A stretch of 64,000 bases of DNA from an uncultured Verrucomicrobiales bacterium. GTDB taxonomy: Bacteria > Verrucomicrobiota > Verrucomicrobiia > Verrucomicrobiales > DEV007. This document shows, piece after piece, positions 1 to 9,518 of this stretch. The stretch spans positions 1-64,000 of the forward strand of contig CALSSN010000027.1 of NCBI GenBank assembly GCA_943789025.1, written 5' to 3'. A model generated the notes under the pieces. The model was not told the origin of the DNA. It saw nothing but the letters and a program-made list of their open reading frames with translations, and searched no databases. A program made the position numbers and the translations under genes. Position 1 is the first letter of the stretch, and the number at the start of each line of letters is the position of its first letter.

Positions 1-293
1 TGTTGCGGGACAGGGTTAATGTGGCGCGTCGACCGCGGTCAGTCGGGATGGAGAAGACCATGCACCGGGTGGCGGAGAAGTTGCGCGGCGGCGGGCTCGA
101 CCGACTCGTGTGGCTCGTGCGGCGCAGCGGTCTGCCGGATTTTCTGCGCCGTTTCAACACGCGGGGCGCATCCGGCAACGAAAACGACGAGGACCGGGAC
201 AGGGAAGTGCTGCGGAGTTGTTTTGTCGAAGATGCGGAGAAACTGGGAGAGATGCTGGGGCGTGATATGATAAAAGAGTGGAATTTGCGGTGA
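1..293 (+). CDS. Sulfotransferase, C-terminal fragment cut by window edge
   Basis: The reading frame is open at the left edge, so only the last ~96 codons are visible. The tail (VEDAEKLGEMLGRDMIKEW near the stop) matches the usual end of PAPS-dependent sulfotransferases, where a helix of the form D-x-x-x-L-x-x-x-L-G-R-D-L closes the domain. The PAPS-binding motifs would lie upstream of the window, so the family is inferred from this tail only. It would transfer sulfate to a glycan, which fits the polysaccharide genes that follow on the same strand. The nearest start codon inside the window (TTG at 3) is not taken as the true start. Confidence 0.5.
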   Translation, partial: LRDRVNVARRPRSVGMEKTMHRVAEKLRGGGLDRLVWLVRRSGLPDFLRRFNTRGASGNENDEDRDREVLRSCFVEDAEKLGEMLGRDMIKEWNLR

Positions 294-321
294 TTGGCGC
301 AGTGGGTATGTCGTTGAGTTC

Positions 322-1155
322 ATGAAAGAGCGCGTGCAGGAAGCAATGGCATGCGTGGCCTCCACGCTTGGTGCCGCGGCACTTTACCGGGCCCGGGAGC
401 GCCGCAAGCGGCAGTTGCTCCGTGTGCTGGTGTTCCATGATCTGCCGGAGGGTGCATGGTTTGACGAGATAGTTGCAATGCTCGTCGAGGAGTTTTGCGT
501 GGTGGGTCCGGAGGTGCTGGAGGAAAAGCGCAGCGGTCCGGCTTCCGAAGCGGATGTCGGTATGCGGGTGCTGCTGAGCTTTGACGACGGCTTCGCCTCG
601 TGGGAAAAAATCGCGCTGCCAGTGCTGGAGGCACGGGGCGCCACCGGATTGTTTTTCATTAGCAGCGGGCTCATCGATGTGGCTGGCAAGGAGGCCGAGG
701 CGCGCGCTTACGTGGAGAACCGGCTCGGGGTGCGCTACCGGAAGCCGTTGTCCTGGGCGGGAGTGCGGGCCGTGGCGGCCGGAGGACACCGGATCGGAGC
801 ACACACCGTGACTCACCCGAATCTGGCTTCCCTGGCGGCTGAGGAGGAAGAGCGGGAGATTGGTGACGGCAAGAAGAAGCTCGAGGACGAGACGGGTGTG
901 CAGGTGCAGGATTTTGCCTACCCGTTCGGTCGCTGGGAGCATTTCACCCGGGCGACCGAGACGCGGCTTCGGGAGGCGGGATATGCGCGCGGCTTCACGA
1001 CGATGTCGCGCTTCGTCCGTGACTCCGACTTTCCGTGGCGGATCCCCCGCCTGTGCATTACCGAAGGACAGAGGCCGGGAACGGTCCGGCGCTATTGCGC
1101 GGGAGCTTATGACCTGGTGGGCCGCAGCGGCCTCTGGTGTCGTGGATCCGGGTGA
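322..1155 (+). CDS. Polysaccharide deacetylase (NodB/CE4 family)
   Basis: A 277-residue protein with the metal-dependent CE4 deacetylase signature: FDDG at residues 87-90 (catalytic base and metal Asp), HTVTH at 161-165 (two metal His) and AYPFG at 199-203. It would remove acetyl groups from an N-acetylated glycan or a polysaccharide intermediate. No clear signal peptide is present; a short hydrophobic stretch lies at residues 10-21. It starts at ATG 28 bases after the sulfotransferase-like tail and is followed by glycosyltransferases on the same strand, so a role in modifying the exopolysaccharide made by this cluster is likely. The substrate cannot be told from sequence. Confidence 0.85.
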   Translation: MKERVQEAMACVASTLGAAALYRARERRKRQLLRVLVFHDLPEGAWFDEIVAMLVEEFCVVGPEVLEEKRSGPASEADVGMRVLLSFDDGFASWEKIALPVLEARGATGLFFISSGLIDVAGKEAEARAYVENRLGVRYRKPLSWAGVRAVAAGGHRIGAHTVTHPNLASLAAEEEEREIGDGKKKLEDETGVQVQDFAYPFGRWEHFTRATETRLREAGYARGFTTMSRFVRDSDFPWRIPRLCITEGQRPGTVRRYCAGAYDLVGRSGLWCRGSG

Positions 1156-1231
1156 GTGGAGGCGTGGCGATGCTCCGGGATGTAGAATCGATCGAGATGT
1201 GCGGGCACATAAACGCGGTAAACGCGGGCGC

Positions 1232-2482
1232 ATGAGCAGCAAGAAAACAAATACTGTTCCGTCTTCGAGTGACACGAAGCCGGTGGATTCGTCGCCGGCA
1301 CGAGGGCTTCGTCTGGTTTACCTCTCGCTGGCGCGGTTGCCGACGGAAAAGGCCCACGGATTCCAGATCAGCAAGACCTGCGAGGCGCTGGGGGAGCTCG
1401 GCGTCGATGTGGAGGTGCGGCACCCGTGGCGCCGCCAGGGACAGGGGGTGCGGCACAGAAGCGTCTTCGATTACTATGATGTGCGGGAGACATTCCGGGT
1501 CAAGACGCTGCCAAATCCTGACCTGACGCGCTGGTGGGTCGCTTTTCCCGCAGGGGGAATGCTGTATCGGTTCCTGTGGACTCTGTTTGCGGTGCTTGGT
1601 TGCAGGAGGGGGGACGGAAAAGTCTTTTTCACCCGGGATGTAGCGTTCGCATATTGGTTGACCTTGCTCGGGTTTCCCACGGCGCTGGAATTGCACACGA
1701 TACCGAAGCGGTTCCAGAGGCGACTTCTGCAGGCGATCGCGTCCCGCAAGTCACTGCGTCATGTTTTTCCGCTGACCGAACAGATGCAGCAGCGGCTGGT
1801 AGATGATTTCGGTGCCGATCCCGACCACGTGACCGTGCTGCCGGACGCGGTGGATCTCGAGGTGTTTGGTGAAGATGAGGCACGGGACGCCTGCCGGGAG
1901 AAGTGCGGGTTACCGCGGGATCGCAAGATCGTCGGGTATGTGGGGCGCTTCCAGACGATGGGCGAGGAGAAGGGGATTCCCGAACTGCTGCGGACGGTGT
2001 CCGCCGTGTCCCGGAGCCATCCGGATGTTCTCTACCTGCTGGTGGGGGGGCCGATGGATGTGGTCGCGGCATACCGGAAAATCCTCGAGGATTGCGGAGT
2101 CGACGAGGACCGGGTGAAGTTCGTGGACCGGGTGCCCAACAACGAGGTGCCGGCGTGGATCCGCAGCTGCGACGTGGTGACGATTCCCTGGCCCTTCACC
2201 GAGTTCTCCGCCTACTTTACCTCGCCCATGAAGCTGTTCGAATACATGGCCGCGGGAGTGCCGATCGTTGCCAGTCGGCTGCCCTCGCTGGAGGAAATCC
2301 TGGAGGGAGGTAAGACGGTGGAGTGGAGTGAACCGGGGGATGTGGATTCTCTGGCTGGTGCGCTGAACACCGTGCTGAGCGATTCCGGCTACGGACGCCG
2401 GCTGGCGAAGCAGGCGCGGCAAGCGGTCGAGACACACACCTGGGAGGGGCGGGCGCAGCGCATCGTGGATGCTTTAAAATGA
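1232..2482 (+). CDS. Glycosyltransferase family 4
   Basis: A 416-residue GT-B fold glycosyltransferase. The C-terminal half shows the GT4 pattern: VGYVGRFQTMGEEKGIPELL (domain start, sugar-nucleotide binding), then a region with FTEFSAYFTSPMKLFEYMAAG, in which the E of LFEYMAAG holds the position of the conserved donor-binding Glu, followed by VPIVAS. It would add a sugar to a growing polysaccharide at the inner face of the membrane. The frame is open far upstream, but the ATG at 1232 is the first start after the deacetylase stop and gives a normal-length protein. It overlaps the next gene by four bases (ATGA), indicating one operon. Donor and acceptor unknown. Confidence 0.87.
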   Translation: MSSKKTNTVPSSSDTKPVDSSPARGLRLVYLSLARLPTEKAHGFQISKTCEALGELGVDVEVRHPWRRQGQGVRHRSVFDYYDVRETFRVKTLPNPDLTRWWVAFPAGGMLYRFLWTLFAVLGCRRGDGKVFFTRDVAFAYWLTLLGFPTALELHTIPKRFQRRLLQAIASRKSLRHVFPLTEQMQQRLVDDFGADPDHVTVLPDAVDLEVFGEDEARDACREKCGLPRDRKIVGYVGRFQTMGEEKGIPELLRTVSAVSRSHPDVLYLLVGGPMDVVAAYRKILEDCGVDEDRVKFVDRVPNNEVPAWIRSCDVVTIPWPFTEFSAYFTSPMKLFEYMAAGVPIVASRLPSLEEILEGGKTVEWSEPGDVDSLAGALNTVLSDSGYGRRLAKQARQAVETHTWEGRAQRIVDALK

Positions 2483-3721
2483 TGATTTCCGAGCCATCCA
2501 GCCGTCCACCGATCCGCATTCTCATGCTGGGAATCGGCGGCGCCGGATTCTTTGCCGAGAATTCCTCTGATGTGGTCAGGCACCTGGCCTACCTCGGGCG
2601 CTGCGGACGAGGCAGTCGTATCGACTTGCTGGCCTTTGCGCCGGGACAGCAGTTGGAGCCGAAGCGGTTGCAGGTGAAAGAGCACGGGCAGACCTTGACT
2701 GTGGAAGCGGTTGGCGGTTCTTATTTTGCCTACATGAAGACAATGCGGCCGCGGGCAGCACGAGCCTGCGAAGCCCGGACCTACGATGTAATTTATTGCC
2801 AGGATCCCTTTCGCCACGGCGTGGCTGGCCCGCTGGCTTGTCGCGCCGTTTCCAGGTTCCCTGCATCATCGGCAATCACTGGCAGCTTTCTTCGCGGCGG
2901 GAACGAACTGGACCCGTGAGAAGCCGCTCTTTTTTCCGGCTTACTCAAGGGCCTGGCCTCGGTGGAACCTGCGCGCGTGGCGCGACGCGCTTCCAGGTCC
3001 TCAATGAGGCAGAGAAGGCGGCTTATGTGCGCGTCGGGGTGCCCGAGAAGCGCATTCGCATCACCACGACACCGGTGCCTTTGGAGCGTTTCGAGGAGCC
3101 CTTGGGTGCAATGGAACGGGCGGCGGAGCGCGAGCGTCTCGGAGTGCCGGAAGGCGGAGTCATTGTTCTCTGGGCCGGACGTCCGGTCCGCGTCAAGCGG
3201 GTGCCCTGGCTGATGGAGCGGATGGCAGAGGCGCTGGCGCTGGAGCCGTCCCTGCACTTTCGTGCTCTGTGGGGGAGGCGCGAGAGGCCCAGGAGGACCT
3301 GGAGACGCCGGCAGGCCGACTGGAGAAAACCGGTCGCTTTCGTTGGCTTCGGGACGGGCTCGACCAGGCTGGCTTAAGTAGGCTCTACCAGAGTGCGGAT
3401 CTCTACGTGCACACCAGCCTGCATGAGGGCCTTGGGCGGGTGATGATCGAGGCCGGCGTCTGCGGTCTCCCCGTAGTGGCAACTCGCAGCGAGGGCGTGG
3501 AGCGCATCGTGACCGATGGTGAGACAGGCCGGATCGTGGAGGCTTGGGATGGTGACGGATTCGTGCAGGAGCTTCTTGGACTGGCGTGCGACGGAGTCCG
3601 CAGGAAAGAATGGGGCGAGGCCGCTCGGCAACGCATGACCGGAGAATTTAACGAGACTCGGTGCCTGGAGAGCGTGGTCCGGGTATGGTATGAGGCCGCG
3701 GAAGCAGGTGGCTTGTCATGA
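2479..3721 (+). pseudogene. Glycosyltransferase family 4, frameshifted at several points
   Basis: Reading in three frames in turn rebuilds one GT4 enzyme of about 410 residues. The first frame (from ATG 2479) gives RILMLGIGGAGFF and the N-terminal domain up to YDVIYCQDPFRHGVAG near 2825. The second gives FQVPCIIGNHWQ and later FQVLNEAEKAAYVRVGVPEK. The third (to the stop at 3721) gives the donor domain with ADLYVHTSLHEGLGRVMIEA and GLPVVAT. At least two, possibly four, single-base indels separate the pieces: near 2840, 3290, and perhaps around 2930-2995. All segments are well conserved, so this is either very recent decay or sequencing error. It overlaps genes on both sides by four bases, as expected for an intact operon member. 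Confidence 0.75.
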
Positions 3722-4854
3722 GAATCCTGCATGTCATCACCACTCTGAATCGCAGTGGGGCTGAGAGCTACCTTGCTGATCTGGCGGCACTGCAGGTCAG
3801 GGCGGGGGACGAGGTGCATGTCTTCTACATGAAGGGTGAGGGGTATTGGGAGCAACCGCTCGAGGAGTCCGGGGTGGTGATTCATGGCGGCCTTATGCGC
3901 AGGAATCTGGAAGTTGGCGGAGTGCTGGCCCTGCGGCGCTGTATCAGGGAAACCCGTCCGGATATCTGTCACGCGCACATGCCGCCCGCGGAGCTGCTAC
4001 TCCGGCTGGCCCGGCTGGGATCGGGCAAGGGCTACGGATCATGTCCGGTGGTTATCACCAAGCACAATGACGAGCCGTTTTGCCCGGGGCCGCTGGCCCG
4101 GCTACTGGGTCGCTGGGTGATCCGGCAGGCCAATCACGTGATCGCTATTTCTGAGGCGGTGCGCCGCAGGCGTTGTCGCGAAGAACTGGCAGTCGCGGAG
4201 GAGAAGACCGAGGCCATTTACTACGGCGTGGATGAGCTGCGGCTCGACCCCGGCCGGGTGGCGGAAATACGGGCCGAGGTCGGCGCGGGACCGGATTCGC
4301 TGGTGGTGGGAACGGTCTGCCGCCTGGTGCCGCAGAAGCGGGTCGATCTTCTCCTGCAGGCCTTTCGTGATCTGGTGGAGAGCAGCGATCGTGACTGGAG
4401 GCTGGTAATCGTCGGTAGTGGCGAACTGGAGGCTTCTCTGCAGGGCGAAGCGGAAGAGTTCGGTCTCGCCGGCAAGGTCCTCTGGGCCGGCTTCCAGGCC
4501 GACGCGACCCAGTGGATGGGAGCTTTCGATGTCTTCGCCCTGTCCTCTGAATTCGAGGGACTCGGACTGGTCCTGCTTGAGGCAATGTCGGTGGGCAGGC
4601 CGGTGGTGGCATTCGATACCAGCGCTATGCCCGAGGTGGTGGAGAACGGGGTAACCGGGCTGCTGGTAGAGCCTTTCTCGGTGGCGGCCCTCACGGATGC
4701 GCTCGGGCAGTTAGAGGAGTCTGAGTTGCGAGACTCGATGGGCGAGCGGGGGCGCGAAAGGGTGGCCGAGCGATTCCGCAAAGAAGTCAACGAGGCGGCA
4801 GTCCGGGCCGTCTACCACCGGGTAATGAAGAGGGAACAGCCATGTGCGGAATAG
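3718..4854 (+). CDS. Glycosyltransferase family 4
   Basis: An intact 378-residue GT4 enzyme. The N-terminus MRILHVITTLNRSGAES is the standard GT4 start (glycine loop near residue 14), and the donor domain has VGTVCRLVPQKRVDLLLQAF at about residues 198-217 and SSEFEGLGLVLLEAMSVG near 280 with the conserved E-x7-E motif. Its start ATG overlaps the preceding glycosyltransferase stop (ATGA), and its own end overlaps the start of the asparagine synthetase-like gene by 13 bases, so translation is probably coupled through the cluster. It should extend a lipid-linked sugar chain; the sugar cannot be predicted. Confidence 0.9.
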   Translation: MRILHVITTLNRSGAESYLADLAALQVRAGDEVHVFYMKGEGYWEQPLEESGVVIHGGLMRRNLEVGGVLALRRCIRETRPDICHAHMPPAELLLRLARLGSGKGYGSCPVVITKHNDEPFCPGPLARLLGRWVIRQANHVIAISEAVRRRRCREELAVAEEKTEAIYYGVDELRLDPGRVAEIRAEVGAGPDSLVVGTVCRLVPQKRVDLLLQAFRDLVESSDRDWRLVIVGSGELEASLQGEAEEFGLAGKVLWAGFQADATQWMGAFDVFALSSEFEGLGLVLLEAMSVGRPVVAFDTSAMPEVVENGVTGLLVEPFSVAALTDALGQLEESELRDSMGERGRERVAERFRKEVNEAAVRAVYHRVMKREQPCAE

Positions 4855-6804
4855 CGGCGATCTTTCATGGCTCGGGGAGCGAGGCGGCATTTCTCGCCGA
4901 GATCGATGGCATGGTCAGCCGGCTTCGGCATCGTGGTCCTGATGCCCGGGGCACGTGGACCGACGCCGCGGCCGGAGTCGCGTTGGGGCATGCCCGGCTG
5001 TCCATCCTCGACCTCAGTGAGGCGGGTTCTCAGCCGATGGTTTCTGGATGTGGGAGGTGGGCTATTTCCTACAACGGTGAGGTATACAATTTTGCCGACC
5101 TGAAGAAAGAGCTGGCGGAGCGGGGACACGCGTTCCGGGGAAATTCCGATACGGAAGTGGCTCTGGCGGCAATTGCTGAGTGGGGAGTAGAGAAGGCGCT
5201 TGGAAGGTTCGTCGGCATGTTCGCTTTTGCCCTCTGGGATCGGCAGGAGCGGCGCCTGTGGCTGGGCAGAGACAGGCTGGGAATTAAGCCGCTCTATTAC
5301 GGGCTTTTCGGGGGACGTCTCTTGGTCGCCTCGGAGCTCAAGGCGTTTCGTGGGCTTCCTGGCGTTGATCTCGCGATCAATCGCGATGCGCTCGCGGCGT
5401 TCTTTCGCCACAACTGCATCCCCGCGCCGCACTGCGTTTACGAGAATCTGCACAAGCTGCGCCCGGGCCATCTGCTCTGCATCAACCGAGAGGATCTCGA
5501 CAACCGCCAGGTGCCGGATTCCAGGCCGTTCTGGTCGGCCCGGGATGCGGTGGCCACGCGGGGCGGAGGAGTCTTTACGGGTGGGCCGGAACAAGCCGTC
5601 GAGGCACTCGAGGAAGTCTTAAGCGAGGCGGTCGGATGCCGGATGATCGCGGACGTCCCGCTGGGCGCGTTTCTCTCGGGCGGGATCGATTCCTCGACAG
5701 TGGCGGCGTTGATGCAGGCGCAATCCGGCCGGCCGGTGAAAACCTTCTCGATCGGGTTCGATCGCGAGGGATACAACGAGGCCACCCACGCGGCGGCGGT
5801 TGCGCGCCACCTGGGTACTGAGCACAGCGAGCTCTACGTAACGGAACAGGAAGCGCAGGCGGTCATCCCCGAGCTCCCGGTGTGTTATGACGAGCCCTTT
5901 GCCGACTCCTCGCAGATCCCGACCCTGCTGGTCTCGAGGCTGGCACGTCGCGAGGTGACGGTGGCTCTTTCGGGAGATGGGGGCGATGAACTGTTCTGCG
6001 GCTACAACCGCTACCATGCCGGATGGAAAGCGTGGCAGAGGCTGCGCTCGCTGCCCGGTCCCGGCCGACGATTGCTGCAGGGACTGCTGACTTCGCGCTC
6101 ACCGGAACAATGGGACAGGCTCTATGCGCGGGTGGAACCGGCGTTGCCGGAGTCCCTGCGCCTGCGTCTGCCAGGCAACAAGGCGCACAAGATGGCGGCT
6201 CTGCTGCCCCTTTCGACACCGCAGGAGGTCTACAGGTCCCTGGTGTCGCATTGGAAGGATCCGGCCGCCTTCGTGATCGGGGCAAACGAGCCGCTGACCA
6301 ACGTGACGGATCCCGCGATGCAGCTCGATGAGTGATGCAGCGTCCTTTCCCGAGAAGATGATGTATCTGGACCTGGTTTCCTACCTGCCGGATGACATTC
6401 TCACCAAGGTGGATCGCGCCTCGATGGGGGTCGGCCTGGAAGCCCGGGTACCGTTGCTCGACCACCGGGTGGTGGAGTTTGCCTGGTCGTTGCCGCACTC
6501 GTTGAAGGTGCGCGGCGGTGATTCCAAGTGGATTTTAAGGAAGGTGCTCGAGAAGCACGTGCCGCGGCATTTTCACGAGCGACCGAAGATGGGTTTCGGG
6601 ATTCCGCTGGGTGAGTGGTTGCGGGGCGATCTCCGGGACTGGGCTGAGGATCTGCTCGACGAGGGGCGGTTGCACCGCGAGGGCTATCTGCGGCCTGAAC
6701 CAGTGCGCGAATGCTGGCGGCAGCATCTGGAGGGCTCGGGTGATTATGGCTACCAGCTGTGGGACGTCCTCATGTTCCAAGCCTGGCTGCAGCACTGGGC
6801 TTGA
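4842..6804 (+). CDS. asnB: Asparagine synthase (glutamine-hydrolysing) family, one frameshift near 6330
   Basis: The N-terminal class II glutaminase starts MCGIAAIF with catalytic Cys2. The synthetase domain carries the PP-loop [14 protein letters not shown] near residue 280. The frame stops at 6335 after PAMQLDE, and the remaining ~150 residues (from [23 protein letters not shown]) continue in the +1 frame to 6804. Removing one T at about 6334 restores [14 protein letters not shown], so one inserted base explains the break. The rebuilt length (~653 residues) is normal for the family. In exopolysaccharide clusters such AsnB/WbpS-type enzymes often amidate a uronic acid or peptide substituent rather than make free asparagine; that role is inferred from context. 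Confidence 0.88.
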
Positions 6805-6872
6805 AAGCTCCGTTTCCGGAGGCGAGTCTCCATGGCAGTAGCTTTGAATATTATCCTTTTTTCGAATAAACC

Positions 6873-7858
6873 ATGCAAAACCAGCAACCAGAAAAAGTTT
6901 TATTAACCGGCGTAGCCGGATTCATCGGCAGCCACACGGCGCGACAACTTCTCGCTCAGGGTATTGAAGTGGTGGGTATCGATTCGGTGAACGATGCCTA
7001 TGACCCGGAGATCAAGCACCACCGGCTTGCGGAGCTGGAGGGCCGCGAAGGCCTGCGGATCGTGCGTGGAGACATCGAGGATCGCGACCTTCTCAAAGAA
7101 CTCTTCAAAGCCAACGACTTTGGAGCGGTGGTGCATCTGGCGGCCCGGGCGGGTGTGCGCTACAGCATGGAGAACCCGTCGGTCTACCTGCAGACCAACG
7201 CCCAGGGAACGCTCAATCTTCTTGAGCTGATGCGTGATCGTGGGGTGAAGAAGATGGTGCTCGCTTCGACTTCTTCCCTCTACGCCGGTCACCCGATGCC
7301 GTTCCGAGAAGACATGCCGGTAAACTGTCCCATCTCACCCTACGCGGCATCCAAGAAGGCGGCCGAGTTGATGGCGCATTCTTTTCATCACCTTTATGAT
7401 CTGGATATCAGCGTGGTCCGGTATTTCACGGTCTATGGTCCCGCAGGGCGCCCGGACATGTGTATCTTTCGGTTCATGCGCTGGATCGACGAGGGGACTC
7501 CCATTGAGCTTTTTGGTGATGGAACCCAGAGTCGGGACTTTACCTACGTGGACGATATCGCCCGGGGCACTGTTGCGGCGATGCAGCCCGTGGGTTACGA
7601 GATCGTCAACATTGGCGGCGGCATGGAACCGGTGTCCCTGCTGCAGGTCATCGGAATGCTCGAGGAACTGCTCGGCAAGAAGGCGGAGCTGCTGCATCGG
7701 GATCCGTTTGCCGCCGATGTATGGGAGACGCGGGCAGAGATCTCCAAGGCCGAGGAGTTGCTGGGTGGAAACCCCGGACCAGCCTGGATGAGGGGCTGAG
7801 AAAAACGGTCGCGTGGTATGAAGCCAATCGTGACTGGGTAGGCAAGGTTTCCCTCTGA
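6873..7858 (+). CDS. NAD-dependent nucleotide-sugar epimerase (UDP-glucuronate 4-epimerase type), frameshift near 7772
   Basis: An extended SDR enzyme with the NAD-binding TGVAGFIGSH near residue 12, ASTSSLYAG with the catalytic Ser/Thr region, and YAASK (residues ~154-158) as the Tyr-Lys pair. The closest familiar type is UDP-glucuronate or UDP-glucose 4-epimerase. The open frame ends at 7799 in an unlikely tail. One base added to the CCCC run near 7772 gives PRTSLDEGLRKTVAWYEANRDWV, the typical C-terminus of this family, ending at TGA 7856-7858. The homopolymer position makes a sequencing error plausible. It lies 68 bases after the asnB-like gene and supplies a sugar nucleotide for the cluster. 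Confidence 0.86.
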
Positions 7859-7887
7859 GTGATGTCGATCTGCGTTTCTACCGGCTG

Positions 7888-9117
7888 ATGGATACAAACA
7901 ATCCGCTTCCTCCCCCGCTTGATGGGAAGCCGTTGGCAGGAACAAGAGTGTTGTTCGTTGTCACGGAGGATTGGTACTTTGTTTCCCACCGCCTGCGCTT
8001 TGCGCGATGGCTGGGTGAGAATGGCTGTCAGGTTGCTGTGGCTTGTCGGGTGGGGAACGACCGGGAGAAGATTGACAGTGCCGGGATAAAAGTCATATCG
8101 GTTGATATCGGCCGGAAGGGAATGGGCCCGGTAACCTGCCTGCGACAGGTGATGGATCTAGGCAAGGCCCTGCGTTATTTCCGGCCCGACCTGATCCATG
8201 CCGTAGCGTTACGCGCTATCCTGGTGACCCGCTTCGCGCGCCTTCTGGCCTGTCCTCGCAGACCTCTTGTCAATGCGGTGGCCGGCATGGGGGGGTTGTT
8301 CGCCGGGGAACTGCGCAGTGTGAAACATCGGGCAGCTCGCCGTGGTCTGGGTTGCATGCTGCGATGGCTGCTCAAGGGTCCTGCTGTGAGGACGGTCTTC
8401 CAGAACCGGGATGACCTGCAACTGGCGCTCGATGAAAAGTGGTGCAGAAAAGATCAGGCCGAGATTATTCCCGGGGTCGGAATTTCGGTGCCTGAGGATT
8501 CCGAATGCGATGAAGACGAGTCACGCGAAGCGTCTGCTCCTGTGCGGATCCTGTTCGCAGGACGCCTGCTGCGCGACAAGGGAGTAGAGATTCTCCTGCA
8601 GGCCTCGAAGCAACTGCATGAACGCGGCGTAGCCCATGAATTGGAAATTATCGGCGAAGGAGACGAGGCGAATCCGAACAGTCTGAAACGTGAAGACCTG
8701 GCGGAATGGCAGCAGTGTTCGTGGATTGCCTTCAAAGGGCGCCGGGATGATGTGCCGACAAGAATGAGGCAGGCGCATATCGTGGCGCTTCCCACGTATT
8801 ACCGGGAAGGAATTCCCAAGGTGCTGCTGGAGGCGGGCGCTGCGGCAAAACCCGTCGTCACTTGTGATGTTCCCGGCTGCCGTGACCTGGTGGTCAATGG
8901 GCGAACAGGCTTGTTGGTGCCTGCACGAGATGTCGAGGCGCTTGCGGGAGCGCTGAGGAACCTTGTCAAGGATCCGGAGCTGAGGACGCGAATGGGGGGA
9001 GAGAATCTTCAGCGGGTGCGAGAACTCTACTCAGAGGAGAAGATATTTACGGCCTTTGTTCTCCTTTATGCGGAGATCCTGGAATTTGCCAAGGACTTCC
9101 GAACTCCTATCGACTAG
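7888..9117 (+). CDS. Glycosyltransferase family 4
   Basis: An intact 409-residue GT4 enzyme. The N-terminal domain has TRVLFVVTEDWYFVSHRLR and FRPDLIHAVALRAILV, typical of glycosyltransferases that add the second sugar to a lipid-linked GalNAc- or FucNAc-like primer. The donor domain has ILFAGRLLRDKGVEILLQA near residue 219 and LPTYYREGIPKVLLEAGAAA near 295 (E-x7-E motif). It starts 29 bases after the epimerase stop. It is the last clearly polysaccharide-related gene before the insertion sequence, which begins about 30 bases downstream. Confidence 0.9.
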   Translation: MDTNNPLPPPLDGKPLAGTRVLFVVTEDWYFVSHRLRFARWLGENGCQVAVACRVGNDREKIDSAGIKVISVDIGRKGMGPVTCLRQVMDLGKALRYFRPDLIHAVALRAILVTRFARLLACPRRPLVNAVAGMGGLFAGELRSVKHRAARRGLGCMLRWLLKGPAVRTVFQNRDDLQLALDEKWCRKDQAEIIPGVGISVPEDSECDEDESREASAPVRILFAGRLLRDKGVEILLQASKQLHERGVAHELEIIGEGDEANPNSLKREDLAEWQQCSWIAFKGRRDDVPTRMRQAHIVALPTYYREGIPKVLLEAGAAAKPVVTCDVPGCRDLVVNGRTGLLVPARDVEALAGALRNLVKDPELRTRMGGENLQRVRELYSEEKIFTAFVLLYAEILEFAKDFRTPID

Positions 9118-9148
9118 CAGTGACCCGGTTGGGTTTTGGACGCCTCAG

Positions 9149-9191
9149 CCTAAATCAGACAAAACCCGATTGCCTGCTATTGAGTTCCTGA
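9149..9191 (+). repeat. Left terminal inverted repeat of the IS3 element
   Basis: The sequence reads CCTAAATCAGACAAAA, a diverged middle of ~10 bases, then TGCTATTGAGTTCCTGA. It pairs with the reverse complement of 10471-10512, with one extra T in this copy. Confidence 0.75.
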
Positions 9192-9209
9192 CCACCATCA
9201 GGAACCACA

Positions 9210-9518
9210 ATGACTAAAAGAAAAAGACGACAGTTCAGCGCGGAGGAAAAAGTCAGAATCCTCCGCCTCCACCTCCTCGAAGGCACCCCCGTCAGCGAGG
9301 TCTGCGCCTCTCAGGAAATCAGCCCAACCCTCTTCTACCAGTGGCAGAAGACCCTTTTCGAGGAAGGGGCTGCCGCCTTTGATCGCGCACGCAGACGCCC
9401 CGACCCGAAGGACCGAGAGATCGGCCAGCTCAAGGAGCAACTCACCCGCAAAGTCGCTGTCATCGGTGAACTGGCACAGGAACTCGTTGAGGCAAAAAAG
9501 CCACTTGGGGGATCGTGA
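9210..9518 (+). CDS. IS3-family transposase OrfA (helix-turn-helix)
   Basis: A 102-residue protein starting MTKRKRRQFSAEEKVRILR, the standard start of IS3 OrfA proteins, with an HTH covering about residues 10-50 (VSEVCASQEISPTLFYQWQK) and a C-terminal coiled segment typical of the leucine-zipper region. It binds the element ends. A slippery A6G run just before the stop suggests that part of the ribosomes shift into orfB to make the OrfAB fusion transposase. Confidence 0.92.
   Translation: MTKRKRRQFSAEEKVRILRLHLLEGTPVSEVCASQEISPTLFYQWQKTLFEEGAAAFDRARRRPDPKDREIGQLKEQLTRKVAVIGELAQELVEAKKPLGGS
9494..9500 (+). promoter_or_regulatory. Probable -1 programmed frameshift site (AAAAAAG)
   Basis: The heptamer A-AAA-AAG sits eight codons before the orfA stop, in the phase expected for tandem slippage into the -1 frame, where orfB is open. 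IS3 elements commonly use A6G to produce the OrfAB fusion. After the shift the protein would continue KATWGIVKGRW into OrfB. A downstream stimulatory structure was not worked out. Confidence 0.7.

Noticed and set aside
6320-6340. In-frame TGA in the asnB-like gene as another selenocysteine codon
   Set aside because: The sequence after the TGA in the same frame is not conserved; homology resumes in the +1 frame, so this is an indel.
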